From: Sulfuritalea sp.
Lineage (GTDB): Bacteria; Pseudomonadota; Gammaproteobacteria; Burkholderiales; Rhodocyclaceae
NCBI GenBank assembly: GCA_022843505.1
Contig: JALHNN010000002.1
Span: forward strand, 1 to 23,273
Direction: 5' to 3'
Length of the DNA stretch: 23,273 bases
The translations under genes and the position numbers were made by a program. The stretch's first letter is position 1, and every line of letters begins with the position of its first letter. Of this stretch, positions 7,986-15,943 are shown piece by piece. A model generated the notes under the pieces. It did not search any database. It was not told the DNA's origin and saw only the letters and a program-made list of their open reading frames with translations.

Positions 7986-9004
7986 GTGTCCAGTTCCTTG
8001 TTCCAGGCCGCCAGCACCTCGCCCAGGCGCGACGGCGGTGCGGCAAGCAGGGACCTGGCGCAGCGCCGCACGCGATCCCGGTCCGCTTCGCCCTGAATGT
8101 ACTCGACCGGCGACTTGCCGTCGACGCGGGCCAGCAACAGCCCGGGCAGGAGGCTTGCCGCGCGCTGCTCGAGGGCAGCGGCCGGCTCCCAATCGACCTG
8201 TTGCAGATAAGTCGCCGCCAGCGCGGCGAAACAGGCATCGAAGCGCGCACGGGCCGCCGGATTCCACAGGCATTTCAAGAGCAGGTGGTTGAGGCAGAAA
8301 GCCAGGTCGAAGGCGGGGTCGCCGATGCAGGCGCACTCGGCATCGAGGAACACCGGTCCGGCGGGTCCGATGAGAATGTTCTTCGGGCTGACGTCGCCGT
8401 GGATCATCACCGAGCGCAGGGCGCCGGTGCGACGGCTGAGATCGAAAAGCACGCGGCGCAGGTCCGGGTGCTTCTCCGCCGTGGCCTCGAGATAGGGTTC
8501 GAGGCGGATCGCATGGAAGATGCCGTTGGCCGGAAAGTTTGCTGCAACTTCGGCATTGGCGGCCGTGGCCGCGTGGATGCGACCCAGGCGCCGACCGACC
8601 TCCGCCGCGGCAGACGGATCGGCACGCCCTTCGCGCAATTCGGTCTTCCACAGGCGATGGCTCGCCGGATCCAGGTAACTCATGGCGCAGAGCATTTCGC
8701 CTTCGTCATGGAAGAGCATCTCGGGCACGGCCTTCGGCTCGATGTCGCGCGCGATGCGCATCCAGGCCACTTCGTAGCGATTGCGCTCGACCGGCGCCGT
8801 CCATTCCGCGGCTACCCTGAGCCGGGGCAGTGCGCGCTTGACGCAGAAGTCACGCCGCGGCGTGCTCACCTTCCAGATGTCGGAGGAAACGCCGCCGCTC
8901 AGCGCCTCGAAGTTTGCCGGCTCATGCGGCCCGATCAGCCCGGCCCGCTGCAGGGCGGCCAGCAAGCCCGCGCCGGGCGCGGCAACGCCTTCAGGGAGCG
9001 TCAT
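7982..9004 (-). CDS. APH-family small-molecule kinase (phosphotransferase)
   Basis: A 340-residue protein with the protein-kinase-like fold of aminoglycoside/choline/methylthioribose kinases. Visible features are the nucleotide loop GGVSSDIWKV (37-46), K56 in CVKRAL, a hinge region around MSYLDP, the catalytic-loop motif HGDVSPKNIL (202-211) with D204 as catalytic base, and the metal-binding DAE at 221-223 followed by GDPAFDLA. The segment VPEMLFHDEGEMLCAMSYL resembles methylthioribose kinases in style, but the HGD loop differs, so I do not call it MtnK. It overlaps the enolase-like gene by 4 bases and sits 33 bases after the HD gene. The context suggests it phosphorylates a small metabolite upstream of the enolase-like step. 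This is inference. Confidence 0.82.
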   Translation of the reverse strand: MTLPEGVAAPGAGLLAALQRAGLIGPHEPANFEALSGGVSSDIWKVSTPRRDFCVKRALPRLRVAAEWTAPVERNRYEVAWMRIARDIEPKAVPEMLFHDEGEMLCAMSYLDPASHRLWKTELREGRADPSAAAEVGRRLGRIHAATAANAEVAANFPANGIFHAIRLEPYLEATAEKHPDLRRVLFDLSRRTGALRSVMIHGDVSPKNILIGPAGPVFLDAECACIGDPAFDLAFCLNHLLLKCLWNPAARARFDACFAALAATYLQQVDWEPAAALEQRAASLLPGLLLARVDGKSPVEYIQGEADRDRVRRCARSLLAAPPSRLGEVLAAWNKELDT

Positions 9005-9037
9005 CGGACAGGCAGGTACGCGGGCATGGCCCGCGCG

Positions 9038-9931
9038 TCATTCCGCCAAGGGCATCAGCGGCACGGGTTTGCGCGCGAGGCGAGAAAAATCGCTTTCGGC
9101 GATCATGCCGCGCAGGAAGTCGAGGTTGCGCTGCATGGCCCGCGCATAGGGATCGTCGCCGGCAAAGTGGGCGGCTATGTAGCGGTAGGCATGGCTGAAA
9201 TCATTCTCCAGGCGCGGCTTGACCAGGTGCTCGTAGAAGCCCGGCGTCTTGCGCAACAGATCCTCGGGCGTGGCATACAGCACGATGGGCTCACCACTCG
9301 GCGAAACGCCGCGGTCGGCGCCGGCGTCGACGAACTCCTGGAACAGGAAATGCCGGCAGCGCTCGAGGTAGTAGCGCCCGGCAATCTGACTGATCAAATC
9401 GGAGGTGCCCAGCATCTTGCCCAGGTCGACCAATTGCGCGGCGAGGCCGTCGAGTATCGCGCCGGCGGGGCGCGCGAAGTTGGTGGTGTGGATCAGTTCG
9501 GCCAGTCCGGCATGTCTCGCCAGCGGCCCGGCGGCAAGGTACGCATGCATGAAATCAACGCTGCGCTGTTCATGCTCGCGGATCAGGCAGGCGCCCTTGA
9601 TACCCGCTTCCGACAGCCGGCGAATGAAGCCGACGTCGTGGAACAGCGCCAGCAGGACGCCCAGCGTCGCCAGTTCGGCCCCGAGCGCCGGCTTCTCGCC
9701 GCCGTGGGCGGCCTCGTAGCCGTCGACCATGCGCGTCATCGCCAGCGCCGTGCTCATCGAGTGCCGCAGGTCGTGGTAGGGCGTGTCGCAATGCAGGTAG
9801 CCCGGGTAGCGGCCCCAGAAAATGTCCTCGATGTCGATGAAGCCCTGGCGCAGCACGACCTCGTCGAAATCGGCAAAGCGCCGGCCGAGGATGGCGCAAA
9901 TGGCGTCCGCCACCGCGCCGGGACTGGCCAT
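9038..9931 (-). CDS. HD-domain metal-dependent phosphohydrolase
   Basis: A 297-residue protein from the first ATG. Candidate metal ligands follow the HD pattern: H53 and H57 in YHDLRH, H98-D99 in LFHDVG, H120, H148 in IHTTN and D178 in TSDLIS. The YHDLRH...HD arrangement resembles class I cyclic-nucleotide phosphodiesterases more than ppGpp or dGTP hydrolases, but the substrate is not established. The start is uncertain. The frame stays open for 38 codons upstream (to 10045) and reads like protein (a GGIPALNSTLFDINQ stretch), yet contains no ATG, GTG or TTG. No clear Shine-Dalgarno precedes 9931. A rare CTG start at 9954 or further upstream is possible. It is the first gene of the HD-kinase-enolase set. 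Confidence 0.78.
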   Translation of the reverse strand: MASPGAVADAICAILGRRFADFDEVVLRQGFIDIEDIFWGRYPGYLHCDTPYHDLRHSMSTALAMTRMVDGYEAAHGGEKPALGAELATLGVLLALFHDVGFIRRLSEAGIKGACLIREHEQRSVDFMHAYLAAGPLARHAGLAELIHTTNFARPAGAILDGLAAQLVDLGKMLGTSDLISQIAGRYYLERCRHFLFQEFVDAGADRGVSPSGEPIVLYATPEDLLRKTPGFYEHLVKPRLENDFSHAYRYIAAHFAGDDPYARAMQRNLDFLRGMIAESDFSRLARKPVPLMPLAE

Positions 9932-10135
9932 GTTGACGCTGCCGGTGACATCGCTCTGATTGATGTCGAACAGGGTCGAATTCAGCGCGGGAATGCCGCC
10001 ATGCGGCTGGAAAGGTGAGTCCAGGATATTACGCCCCCGTGGAAATCATGCCGGCGGAACGCCGCCAGTATCGCCGAATATGACACGCGCGGTCAATGCG
10101 CGGTTCCCCGCCTGACGGTGTGACGCGGCAAGGGC

Positions 10136-11008
10136 TCATAAAATCCATACCAGTGTCAGGGGAATGATCGCCATCGATGCCGTGTTGCCGATCAGCACGA
10201 TGGAGGCAGCCCGGTCCGGCTCCTGGTTGTAACGTTCGGCGAAGATGTAATTCAATACCGCCGGTGGCAGGGCACCGAACACGATCAGCATCGCGGCGTC
10301 GCGCCCCTCCAGTCCCAGTGTCGCGTTCACCGCCAGGGCCAGCAGCACACCCGCCAGGGGCGTGGTCAGCGCACCGACCAGGCTGATCTTCCAGTCGGCG
10401 TGGCGGCTGTCCGTCAGGCGCACTCCCAGCGCAAACAGCAGCAGCGGAATCGAGATGTCGCCGAGCATCTTGATGCCCAGCCAGAGCGGCTGCCAGACCG
10501 GCACCTGCAACAGGCTGACCGCCAGCCCGGCCAGCGCCGCGGCAATCACCGGAACGCGCCACAGGGTCGATAGCCGAGCCTTGTGGTCCAGCATCCAGGT
10601 ACCGAGCGAGTAATGCAGCAGGTTTGAGCAAAGGAAGAGGACCACGGCCGCCGGCAGCGCCTCTTCGCCGAAGGCCAGCACCGCCAGCGGCAGCCCCATG
10701 TTGCCCGAGTTCTTGAACATCATCGGCGGCACGAAGGTATTCACCGGCACGCCCAGCAGGCGCGCCACCGGCCAGGCCAACAGGCCACAGCCGAGGACCA
10801 CCGCCGTGGCCCCGGCAAGCAGGCCGAGGTGCTGGCCGATGTCGAAAGACTTCGCGGCCAGCGCGGAGAAAACCAGAGCCGGGACGAAAATGTCCATGTT
10901 GAGCTCGTTGGCGACGCCCATGTCCGGCTTCTTCCAGCGACCGTAGGCGTAGCCGATGGCGACGATCGCATAGATCGGGAAGACGATGCCGGCGATGCGC
11001 TCGAACAT
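10136..11008 (-). CDS. AEC-family (auxin efflux carrier-like) transporter
   Basis: A 290-residue very hydrophobic protein with about ten transmembrane segments arranged as two five-helix halves. Typical AEC features are the N-terminal IVFPIYAIVAIGYAYGR helix, an NMDIFVPALVFSAL segment and FKNSGNMGLPL in the first half (about residues 98-108). The second half has GDISIPLLLFALGVRL and GNTASMAIIPLTL. Bacterial members move organic acids such as malate or malonate, or other anions, across the inner membrane; the substrate here is unknown. The start lies 5 bases after the hslU stop on the same strand, so co-transcription with hslVU is likely even though no functional link is obvious. No good ribosome site is visible, which agrees with translational coupling. 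Confidence 0.88.
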   Translation of the reverse strand: MFERIAGIVFPIYAIVAIGYAYGRWKKPDMGVANELNMDIFVPALVFSALAAKSFDIGQHLGLLAGATAVVLGCGLLAWPVARLLGVPVNTFVPPMMFKNSGNMGLPLAVLAFGEEALPAAVVLFLCSNLLHYSLGTWMLDHKARLSTLWRVPVIAAALAGLAVSLLQVPVWQPLWLGIKMLGDISIPLLLFALGVRLTDSRHADWKISLVGALTTPLAGVLLALAVNATLGLEGRDAAMLIVFGALPPAVLNYIFAERYNQEPDRAASIVLIGNTASMAIIPLTLVWIL

Positions 11009-11013
11009 CGCGG

Positions 11014-12339
11014 CTAGAGGACGTAGCGAGAGAGGTCTTCGTTCTTCGCCAGTTCCGCCAGCCGGGCGTCGACGTAGGCACCGTCGATGCCGAGCTTCTC
11101 ACCGCCGCGCCGTCCGGCATCGAAGGAAATCTCCTCGAGCAGCTTTTCCATTACGGTGTAGAGGCGGCGGGCGCCGATGTTCTCGGTCTTCTCATTGACC
11201 TGGAAGGCGATCTCGGCCAGGCGCCGAATGCCGTCGTCGGCGAACTCGACGCTCACGTCCTCGGTCGCCAGCAAGGCCTGGTACTGGCGTGTCAGGCAGG
11301 CATCGGTCTGCGTCAGGATGCGCTGGAAATCCTCGACCGAGAGCGAATCGAGCTCGACGCGGATGGGGAAACGGCCCTGCAGTTCAGGAATCAGGTCGGA
11401 CGGCTTGGCCAGGTGGAAGGCGCCGCTGGCGATGAACAGGATGTGGTCGGTCTTGATCATGCCGTACTTGGTGCTGACCGTGGTGCCCTCGACCAGCGGC
11501 AGCAGGTCGCGCTGTACGCCCTGGCGCGAAACATCGGCGCCGCCCACTTCCGATCGTGTCGCGATCTTGTCGATCTCGTCGAGGAAGACGATGCCGTTCT
11601 GCTCGACGTTCTTCAAGGCCTCGGCCTTGACCTCCTCGTCGTTGATCAGGCGCGCGGCTTCCTCGTCGGCGAGCGACTTCATGGCATCGCGGATCTTCAT
11701 CTTGCGCATCCGCTTCTTGCCGCCGCCCAGGTTCTGGAACATGCCCTGGATCTGCTGGGTCAGGTCTTCCATGCCGGGCGGGGCGAAGATCTCCATGCTG
11801 GCCTGGGGCGCGGAAACCTCGATCTCGATCTCCTTGTCGTCGAGCTCCCCCTCGCGCAGCTTCTTGCGGAATTTCTGGCGCGTGCCGCTGTCCTCCGCCG
11901 TATCACTAGCACCGACTCCCCGCGCCGGCGGCAGCAGCACGTCGAGCACGCGGTCCTCGGCGGCGTCCATGGCGCGATCGCGCACGATGCGCATCGCACC
12001 CTCGCGGCCGTTCTTGATCGCCGTCTCGGCCAGGTCACGGATGATGGTGTCGACATCGCGTCCGACGTAGCCGACCTCGGTGAACTTGGTTGCCTCGATC
12101 TTGATGAATGGCGCATTGGCCAGCCGCGCCAGGCGCCGCGCGATCTCCGTCTTGCCGACGCCGGTGGGGCCGATCATCAGGATGTTCTTCGGCGTGATCT
12201 CGGTGCGCAGGGGCTCCGCCACCTGCATGCGCCGCCAGCGGTTGCGCAGGGCGATGGCCACGGCGCGCTTGGCGCGCGTCTGGCCGACGATGTGCTTGTC
12301 GAGCTCGGAAACGATTTCCGCCGGCGTCATCTGGGTCAT
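11014..12339 (-). CDS. hslU: ATP-dependent protease ATPase subunit HslU (ClpY)
   Basis: A 441-residue AAA+ unfoldase forming the HslUV protease with HslV in the cytoplasm. Walker A is GPTGVGKT (57-64), the pore loop is GYVGRD (90-95) and Walker B lies in IVFLDEIDKI (about 250-259). An intermediate I-domain (about 110-240) contains the charged linker and the MxKMKIRDAMK region. The sensor region contains GRFPIRVEL. The C terminus ends EDLSRYVL, the conserved tail that docks into HslV and activates it. The start at 12339 gives ATGA overlap with hslV. An upstream in-frame Met at 12381 lies inside hslV and is rejected. Confidence 0.97.
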   Translation of the reverse strand: MTQMTPAEIVSELDKHIVGQTRAKRAVAIALRNRWRRMQVAEPLRTEITPKNILMIGPTGVGKTEIARRLARLANAPFIKIEATKFTEVGYVGRDVDTIIRDLAETAIKNGREGAMRIVRDRAMDAAEDRVLDVLLPPARGVGASDTAEDSGTRQKFRKKLREGELDDKEIEIEVSAPQASMEIFAPPGMEDLTQQIQGMFQNLGGGKKRMRKMKIRDAMKSLADEEAARLINDEEVKAEALKNVEQNGIVFLDEIDKIATRSEVGGADVSRQGVQRDLLPLVEGTTVSTKYGMIKTDHILFIASGAFHLAKPSDLIPELQGRFPIRVELDSLSVEDFQRILTQTDACLTRQYQALLATEDVSVEFADDGIRRLAEIAFQVNEKTENIGARRLYTVMEKLLEEISFDAGRRGGEKLGIDGAYVDARLAELAKNEDLSRYVL

Positions 12340-12872
12340 TCCAGCGTCTCGATCACGTGGTTTTGATTGGTGTAGATGCAAAGGTCGCCGGCGATGGCGA
12401 GCGACTTCTTGACGATCTCGGCCGGCGCCAGCTCGGTGTTCTCCAGCAGGGCGCGCGCCGCCGATTGCGCGTAGGCCCCGCCGCTGCCGATGGCGACGAT
12501 GCCGTATTCGGGTTCCAGCACGTCGCCGTTGCCGGTGATGATCAGCGAGTGCTCGCGATCGGCCACCGCCAGCATGGCCTCGAGGCGGCGCAGCATGCGG
12601 TCGGTGCGCCAGTCCTTGGCCAGTTCGACCGCCGCGCGCAGCAGCTTGCCCTGGTGCTGTTCCAGCTTGGCCTCGAAGCGCTCGAACAACGTGAAGGCAT
12701 CGGCCGTGCCGCCGGCGAAACCGGCGAGGATCTTCTCGTTGTAGAGCCGCCGCACCTTGCGCGCGCCGGCCTTGACGATGATGCTGCCCAGCGTGACCTG
12801 GCCGTCGCCGCCGAGCGCCACGCTGGCGCCGCGACGCACGGAAAGGATGGTGGTGCCGTGATACTGCTCCAT
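12336..12872 (-). CDS. hslV: ATP-dependent protease subunit HslV (ClpQ)
   Basis: A 178-residue proteasome-beta-like peptidase. The sequence begins MEQYHGTTI. Removal of the six-residue propeptide exposes the catalytic N-terminal Thr7, an arrangement common in betaproteobacteria (E. coli removes only Met). Other family motifs are SVRRG, GGDGQVTLG, GFAGGTADAFTLFERFE, AVELAKDWRTDRMLR, IITGNGDV, AIGSGGAYAQ and IYTNQNH. It precedes hslU with a 4-base overlap. It starts 19 bases after the end of the STAS-like gene, whose promoter probably drives all four genes in this set. Confidence 0.97.
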   Translation of the reverse strand: MEQYHGTTILSVRRGASVALGGDGQVTLGSIIVKAGARKVRRLYNEKILAGFAGGTADAFTLFERFEAKLEQHQGKLLRAAVELAKDWRTDRMLRRLEAMLAVADREHSLIITGNGDVLEPEYGIVAIGSGGAYAQSAARALLENTELAPAEIVKKSLAIAGDLCIYTNQNHVIETLE

Positions 12873-12891
12873 GGGACTCCAGTCGAAACGG

Positions 12892-14031
12892 TCAGATCGC
12901 GCGCGGCTTCAGCTCGACGACATCGAAAAAGCCGAGTGATTCCAGATACACCGCGACCAGGGTGCTGAGGCCGACCAGGCGCAGGCGCTTGCCTGCAGCC
13001 TTGAAGCGGTTCAGCACGCCCTGCAGTTCCTTGGCGGCGGTGGCATCGATGCGCGCCAGCTTGCGCGTATCGATATCGAATTCCTCGCGCGACTTCAGCA
13101 AGGCGTCGAGCGCCGAATAATTGGCGGCACCCACCCCGAGCATCTGCCCCGCCAATGCAAAGGTCTCGGGATGCGGCAAGGGCTTGTCCGGCGCCTTGGC
13201 GGCGTCCTCGCTGTGCTGCGGCGGCGCCTCCCAGGAGGGTGGCGACACCTCGAAGGTGATCGCGTAGTTCACCGCCGCCTCCTCGAAGGCCTCCTGGTGG
13301 AAAGCCTGCTGGTGGAGTTCCAGCAGCAACAGCCACATTTCCTGGTCGGTACGCTCGCCGACCACGAGCTTCTTTTCGAGTATTTCGGCCAGGTGCTCGG
13401 GGCTGCCGAAAACGAATTCCTTCTTCGCCCGTTTCAGAGCGGCGATGCCGCGCATCAGCAGGGTTGCGCCATTGTTGTCGGCATCGGTCAGCTTGGAGAC
13501 ATCCATGCGCACCAGCGAACTGGTCGCGGCCAGCTTCATCGCCTGCTTGAGGACCTCGCCCACGCCGACGTTGAGCACGCCGCTGAGCGAGACATGGGCG
13601 CGGCCGCCGGTGGTCTCCGCGGCCACGTTGTCGTCGTCCGCGGACGCGCTCCAGGCCGGCGGCGACTTCTCGAAGCGGCGTGCGAAGGTCAGCGCCAGGG
13701 CATCGAAGGCGGGCTGGCGCCCGAGTACCTGCAGGAGTTCGAACAGGCAGGCCCAGGCGCGGATGGTCGAGTCGCCGAGATTTTCGTTGCTCTTGATCGC
13801 CGCCTCCAGGCGGCGCATGGCATCGAGCTCCTTGCCCGAGGCGTACATGGTGGCCGCCTCGACCAGGGCCGGCGGCAATGGCGGACGCGCCGGAGGCGGC
13901 GGCGGAACCGGCTCCGGGGGCGGTGCTGGACTTTCCGCGGCCGGCACAGGCGCCGGCTCCGGCTCGGGCTTCGACTCGAAGGCACCGGGCACGGTGAAAT
14001 CCAGATCCATCAGATCGTCTTCGTCGGCCAC
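12892..14031 (-). CDS. Protein with duplicated helical and STAS-like modules
   Basis: 379 residues from a GTG start; an ATG eight codons in (14010) is an alternative. After an acidic start (DEDDLMDLDF) comes a Pro/Glu-rich linker (about 20-54). Then there are two copies of a similar unit: helices ending SPPAW (123-127) followed by a STAS-like domain (about 146-225), and helices ending SPPSW (263-267) followed by a second STAS-like domain (about 290-375). STAS domains of the SpoIIAA type carry a phosphorylatable DSSG serine. Here the equivalent positions read DADNNG and RIDATA, so switching by serine phosphorylation looks unlikely. There is no signal peptide, so it is cytoplasmic. The function is unknown; partner binding or scaffolding is my inference. 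It precedes hslVU. Confidence 0.75.
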   Translation of the reverse strand: MADEDDLMDLDFTVPGAFESKPEPEPAPVPAAESPAPPPEPVPPPPPARPPLPPALVEAATMYASGKELDAMRRLEAAIKSNENLGDSTIRAWACLFELLQVLGRQPAFDALALTFARRFEKSPPAWSASADDDNVAAETTGGRAHVSLSGVLNVGVGEVLKQAMKLAATSSLVRMDVSKLTDADNNGATLLMRGIAALKRAKKEFVFGSPEHLAEILEKKLVVGERTDQEMWLLLLELHQQAFHQEAFEEAAVNYAITFEVSPPSWEAPPQHSEDAAKAPDKPLPHPETFALAGQMLGVGAANYSALDALLKSREEFDIDTRKLARIDATAAKELQGVLNRFKAAGKRLRLVGLSTLVAVYLESLGFFDVVELKPRAI

Positions 14032-14077
14032 TACGCTGCCGCGGATTCTGGGAACCGCTGATTGTTGGGGACCTTGC

Positions 14078-14101
14078 AGTATAAACGAGGGATCACATCC
14101 C
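14078..14101 (-). promoter_or_regulatory. Candidate promoter with palindrome, upstream of the STAS-hslVU set
   Basis: On the minus strand a TATACT -10 box (14083-14078) lies about 47 bases upstream of the GTG start. A perfect inverted repeat, GGGAT-GTG-ATCCC (14101-14089), begins 5 bases further upstream, between the -10 and the expected -35 position. No good -35 hexamer is seen, which suits an activator- or alternative-sigma-dependent promoter, or simply a chance match. Purely a sequence call. Confidence 0.35.
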
Positions 14102-14246
14102 TGACCGGCAAGGGAATTCCGCCGATTGGCGCATCAAAGCCCGCCATTGTCGGGCCTGGTGTCCGCCGGCAGCGACCGAGGCGGGCTCGAATCCGGAAAG
14201 CGCGATGGCGGTCCTGATTGCACTCGGTTTGATGCGGATTCCCATT

Positions 14247-15044
14247 TCACGCCTGAAATCGGGAAAGGTCGGCGCCGGCGGGATGGCGCCAGACAACCAG
14301 ACCGGCGGCGGCCAGCGGCACCAGCAAACAGACGATGGCGGCACCGGCCGGCAGATCGAGCACCAGCGAGGCGGCAAGCCCGCCGCCGTAACCCAGGGCG
14401 CCGACGCCGAAGGCGCCGGCCAGCCGGCGGCCTCCGTCCAGGGCGCGGGTTGCCACCGCCGGCGCGATCAGGCTGGCGAACACCAGCAGTACACCGACCA
14501 GTTGCACCGAAGCGGTGACGGCGACGGCAAACAACGCGTAGAAGGCGAAGCCTTCGCCGCCGCCACGCCGTGCGAACCACGCCCGACCTGCCAGCACGAC
14601 GAACGACAGCGCGGCCACGACGCCGATCTGCCCCCAGCCCGCCCACAGGATCTGACCGGCCAGGAGGTCGCGCAGATGCTCGCCGCCGTGCGGGTTGCCC
14701 GCCAGCAGAAGGATGCCGGCGGCGGCGGCGAAGACGAACATCAGCCCGATCAGGGCTTCCTGGATGTCCGGCCAGCGTCGCTCGCAGAACGTCAGCAGCG
14801 CCGCCGCACCGAGGGCGGCAATTCCCGCCGCAAGCTGGGCGCCGACGCCGCCCCAATGCTCATCGAGATGCGCCAACCCGGCGACGATGACACCCAGTGC
14901 GGCGACCTGCGCCACGGCAAGATCGATGAAGATGATGCCGCGCCGGAGGACGGTGATGCCCAGCGGCACGTGGGTCGCCAGCACCACCAACCCGGCGGCA
15001 AAGGGCGCCGCCAGCAGGCCCAGATCGGACGCTGCCAGGCTCAC
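14247..15044 (-). CDS. znuB: ZnuB-like metal ABC transporter permease
   Basis: 265 residues from a GTG start one base after the znuA stop. An ATG at 15083 would overlap znuA by 38 bases and is less likely. It is a hydrophobic ABC-3 family permease with about eight helices. Family features are the VPLGITVLRRGIIFIDLAVAQVAALG segment, a LIGLMFVFAAAAGILLLA helix, and the SVQLVGVLLVFASLIAPAVATRAL helices near the C terminus. It would form the zinc (or manganese) channel through the inner membrane for the adjacent binding protein. No ZnuC-type ATPase gene follows or precedes it in the window, so the energising subunit must come from elsewhere. Confidence 0.87.
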   Translation of the reverse strand: MSLAASDLGLLAAPFAAGLVVLATHVPLGITVLRRGIIFIDLAVAQVAALGVIVAGLAHLDEHWGGVGAQLAAGIAALGAAALLTFCERRWPDIQEALIGLMFVFAAAAGILLLAGNPHGGEHLRDLLAGQILWAGWGQIGVVAALSFVVLAGRAWFARRGGGEGFAFYALFAVAVTASVQLVGVLLVFASLIAPAVATRALDGGRRLAGAFGVGALGYGGGLAASLVLDLPAGAAIVCLLVPLAAAGLVVWRHPAGADLSRFQA

Positions 15045-15045
15045 C

Positions 15046-15933
15046 TCACAAGCCCTTGAGCAGGCGCTGCACAGTGGTCTCAAACAGTGCCGTCAGGTCG
15101 ACCGCCTCGGGCGCGCCGACCGTGAATGGCAGCACCACGGCCGATACCTTCGCCTCCCGCGCGAACCACTCTGCGGGTCGCGCCGAGTTGTAGGCGGCAC
15201 GGATCACCATGCGCGGACGGCTTGTCGTCGCCTGGTCGCGCACCTGGGCCAGGTGGGCCAGCGAGGGCTCGACCCCGGGCTTGGGCTCCAGCGCCGCCAC
15301 CTCGCGCATGCCCAGCCAGTCATAGAGATAGGCCCAAGCCTTGTGCTGCGAAACCACGGCCACCCCCTTCAACGGCGCCGCCTGCGCTTCCCAGCGCTTG
15401 ACCTGCGCGCGCCAGCGGTCGGCGAAGGCGGCATAACCCGTGCGGTAGGCCGCGGCATTTGCCGGATCGACCTGGGCCAGGCGCGCTGCCAGCGCCTCGC
15501 CGACGACCAGCATGTTGCGCGGATCGGTCTGGATGTGCGGATTGCCCGCCGCATGTACATCCCCGTCGGCGCGATCCAGCCGCGTTGGCACATCCAGCAT
15601 GCGCACCGCTGCGGCCGCCTCGAAGTAGCCCGGCCGGCCGGACTGGATGCGCGGATTGCCCGATTCGCGCTGCACCACCGGCAACCAGCCGACCTCCAGT
15701 TCGGCACCGGTGGCCAGCAGCAGATCCGCATTGCGCGCCCGCGCGATCAGCGAGGGCCGCGCGTCGATGTGGTGCGGGTCCTGCAGGGCCGTGGTAGCCG
15801 AGGCCACCCGTAGCTTGTCACCGCCGATCTCCTGCGCCAGCGCTGCCCACTCCGGCACCGTAGACAGCACGTTGAGGGCCGCCTGGGCCGGCATGGCGAG
15901 TAGCGCAATCAAGAACAGAAGTATTGGTCTCAT
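15046..15933 (-). CDS. znuA: ZnuA-like zinc-binding periplasmic protein
   Basis: A 295-residue substrate-binding protein of cluster A-I (zinc/manganese). The start at 15933 gives a clear signal peptide (MRPILLFLIALLAMPAQA) behind a strong ribosome site (GAGGAGGGGGAG); an upstream Met twelve codons earlier is rejected. Probable metal ligands are H54/H55 in QDPHHID, H133 in GNPHIQTDP and H197 in SQHKAW, plus a late acidic residue (D279 region). It lacks the long His-rich loop found in many ZnuA proteins. The AAYNSARPAEW and VLPFTVGAPEAVDL segments are typical of a short-loop proteobacterial branch. It follows the outer-membrane barrel gene by 10 bases and precedes znuB, so the three are probably one transcript. 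Zinc is favoured over manganese because of the Fur/Zur and DUF2796 neighbours. Confidence 0.9.
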   Translation of the reverse strand: MRPILLFLIALLAMPAQAALNVLSTVPEWAALAQEIGGDKLRVASATTALQDPHHIDARPSLIARARNADLLLATGAELEVGWLPVVQRESGNPRIQSGRPGYFEAAAAVRMLDVPTRLDRADGDVHAAGNPHIQTDPRNMLVVGEALAARLAQVDPANAAAYRTGYAAFADRWRAQVKRWEAQAAPLKGVAVVSQHKAWAYLYDWLGMREVAALEPKPGVEPSLAHLAQVRDQATTSRPRMVIRAAYNSARPAEWFAREAKVSAVVLPFTVGAPEAVDLTALFETTVQRLLKGL

Positions 15934-15943
15934 CTCCCCCTCC

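Noticed and set aside
8201..10018. 605-codon open frame on the plus strand
   Set aside because: It is antisense to the kinase and HD genes, which carry clear motifs. The composition is that of a shadow frame.
10052..10064. CGGCG-GAA-(C)CGCCG-like hairpin as terminator for the AEC gene
   Set aside because: Only a 5-bp stem with no T-run on either strand; common by chance at this GC content.
10029..11120. 363-codon minus-strand frame overlapping hslU and the AEC gene
   Set aside because: The in-frame AEC product at 10136-11008 shows coherent transmembrane helices; this frame gives Arg/Gly/Pro-rich nonsense.
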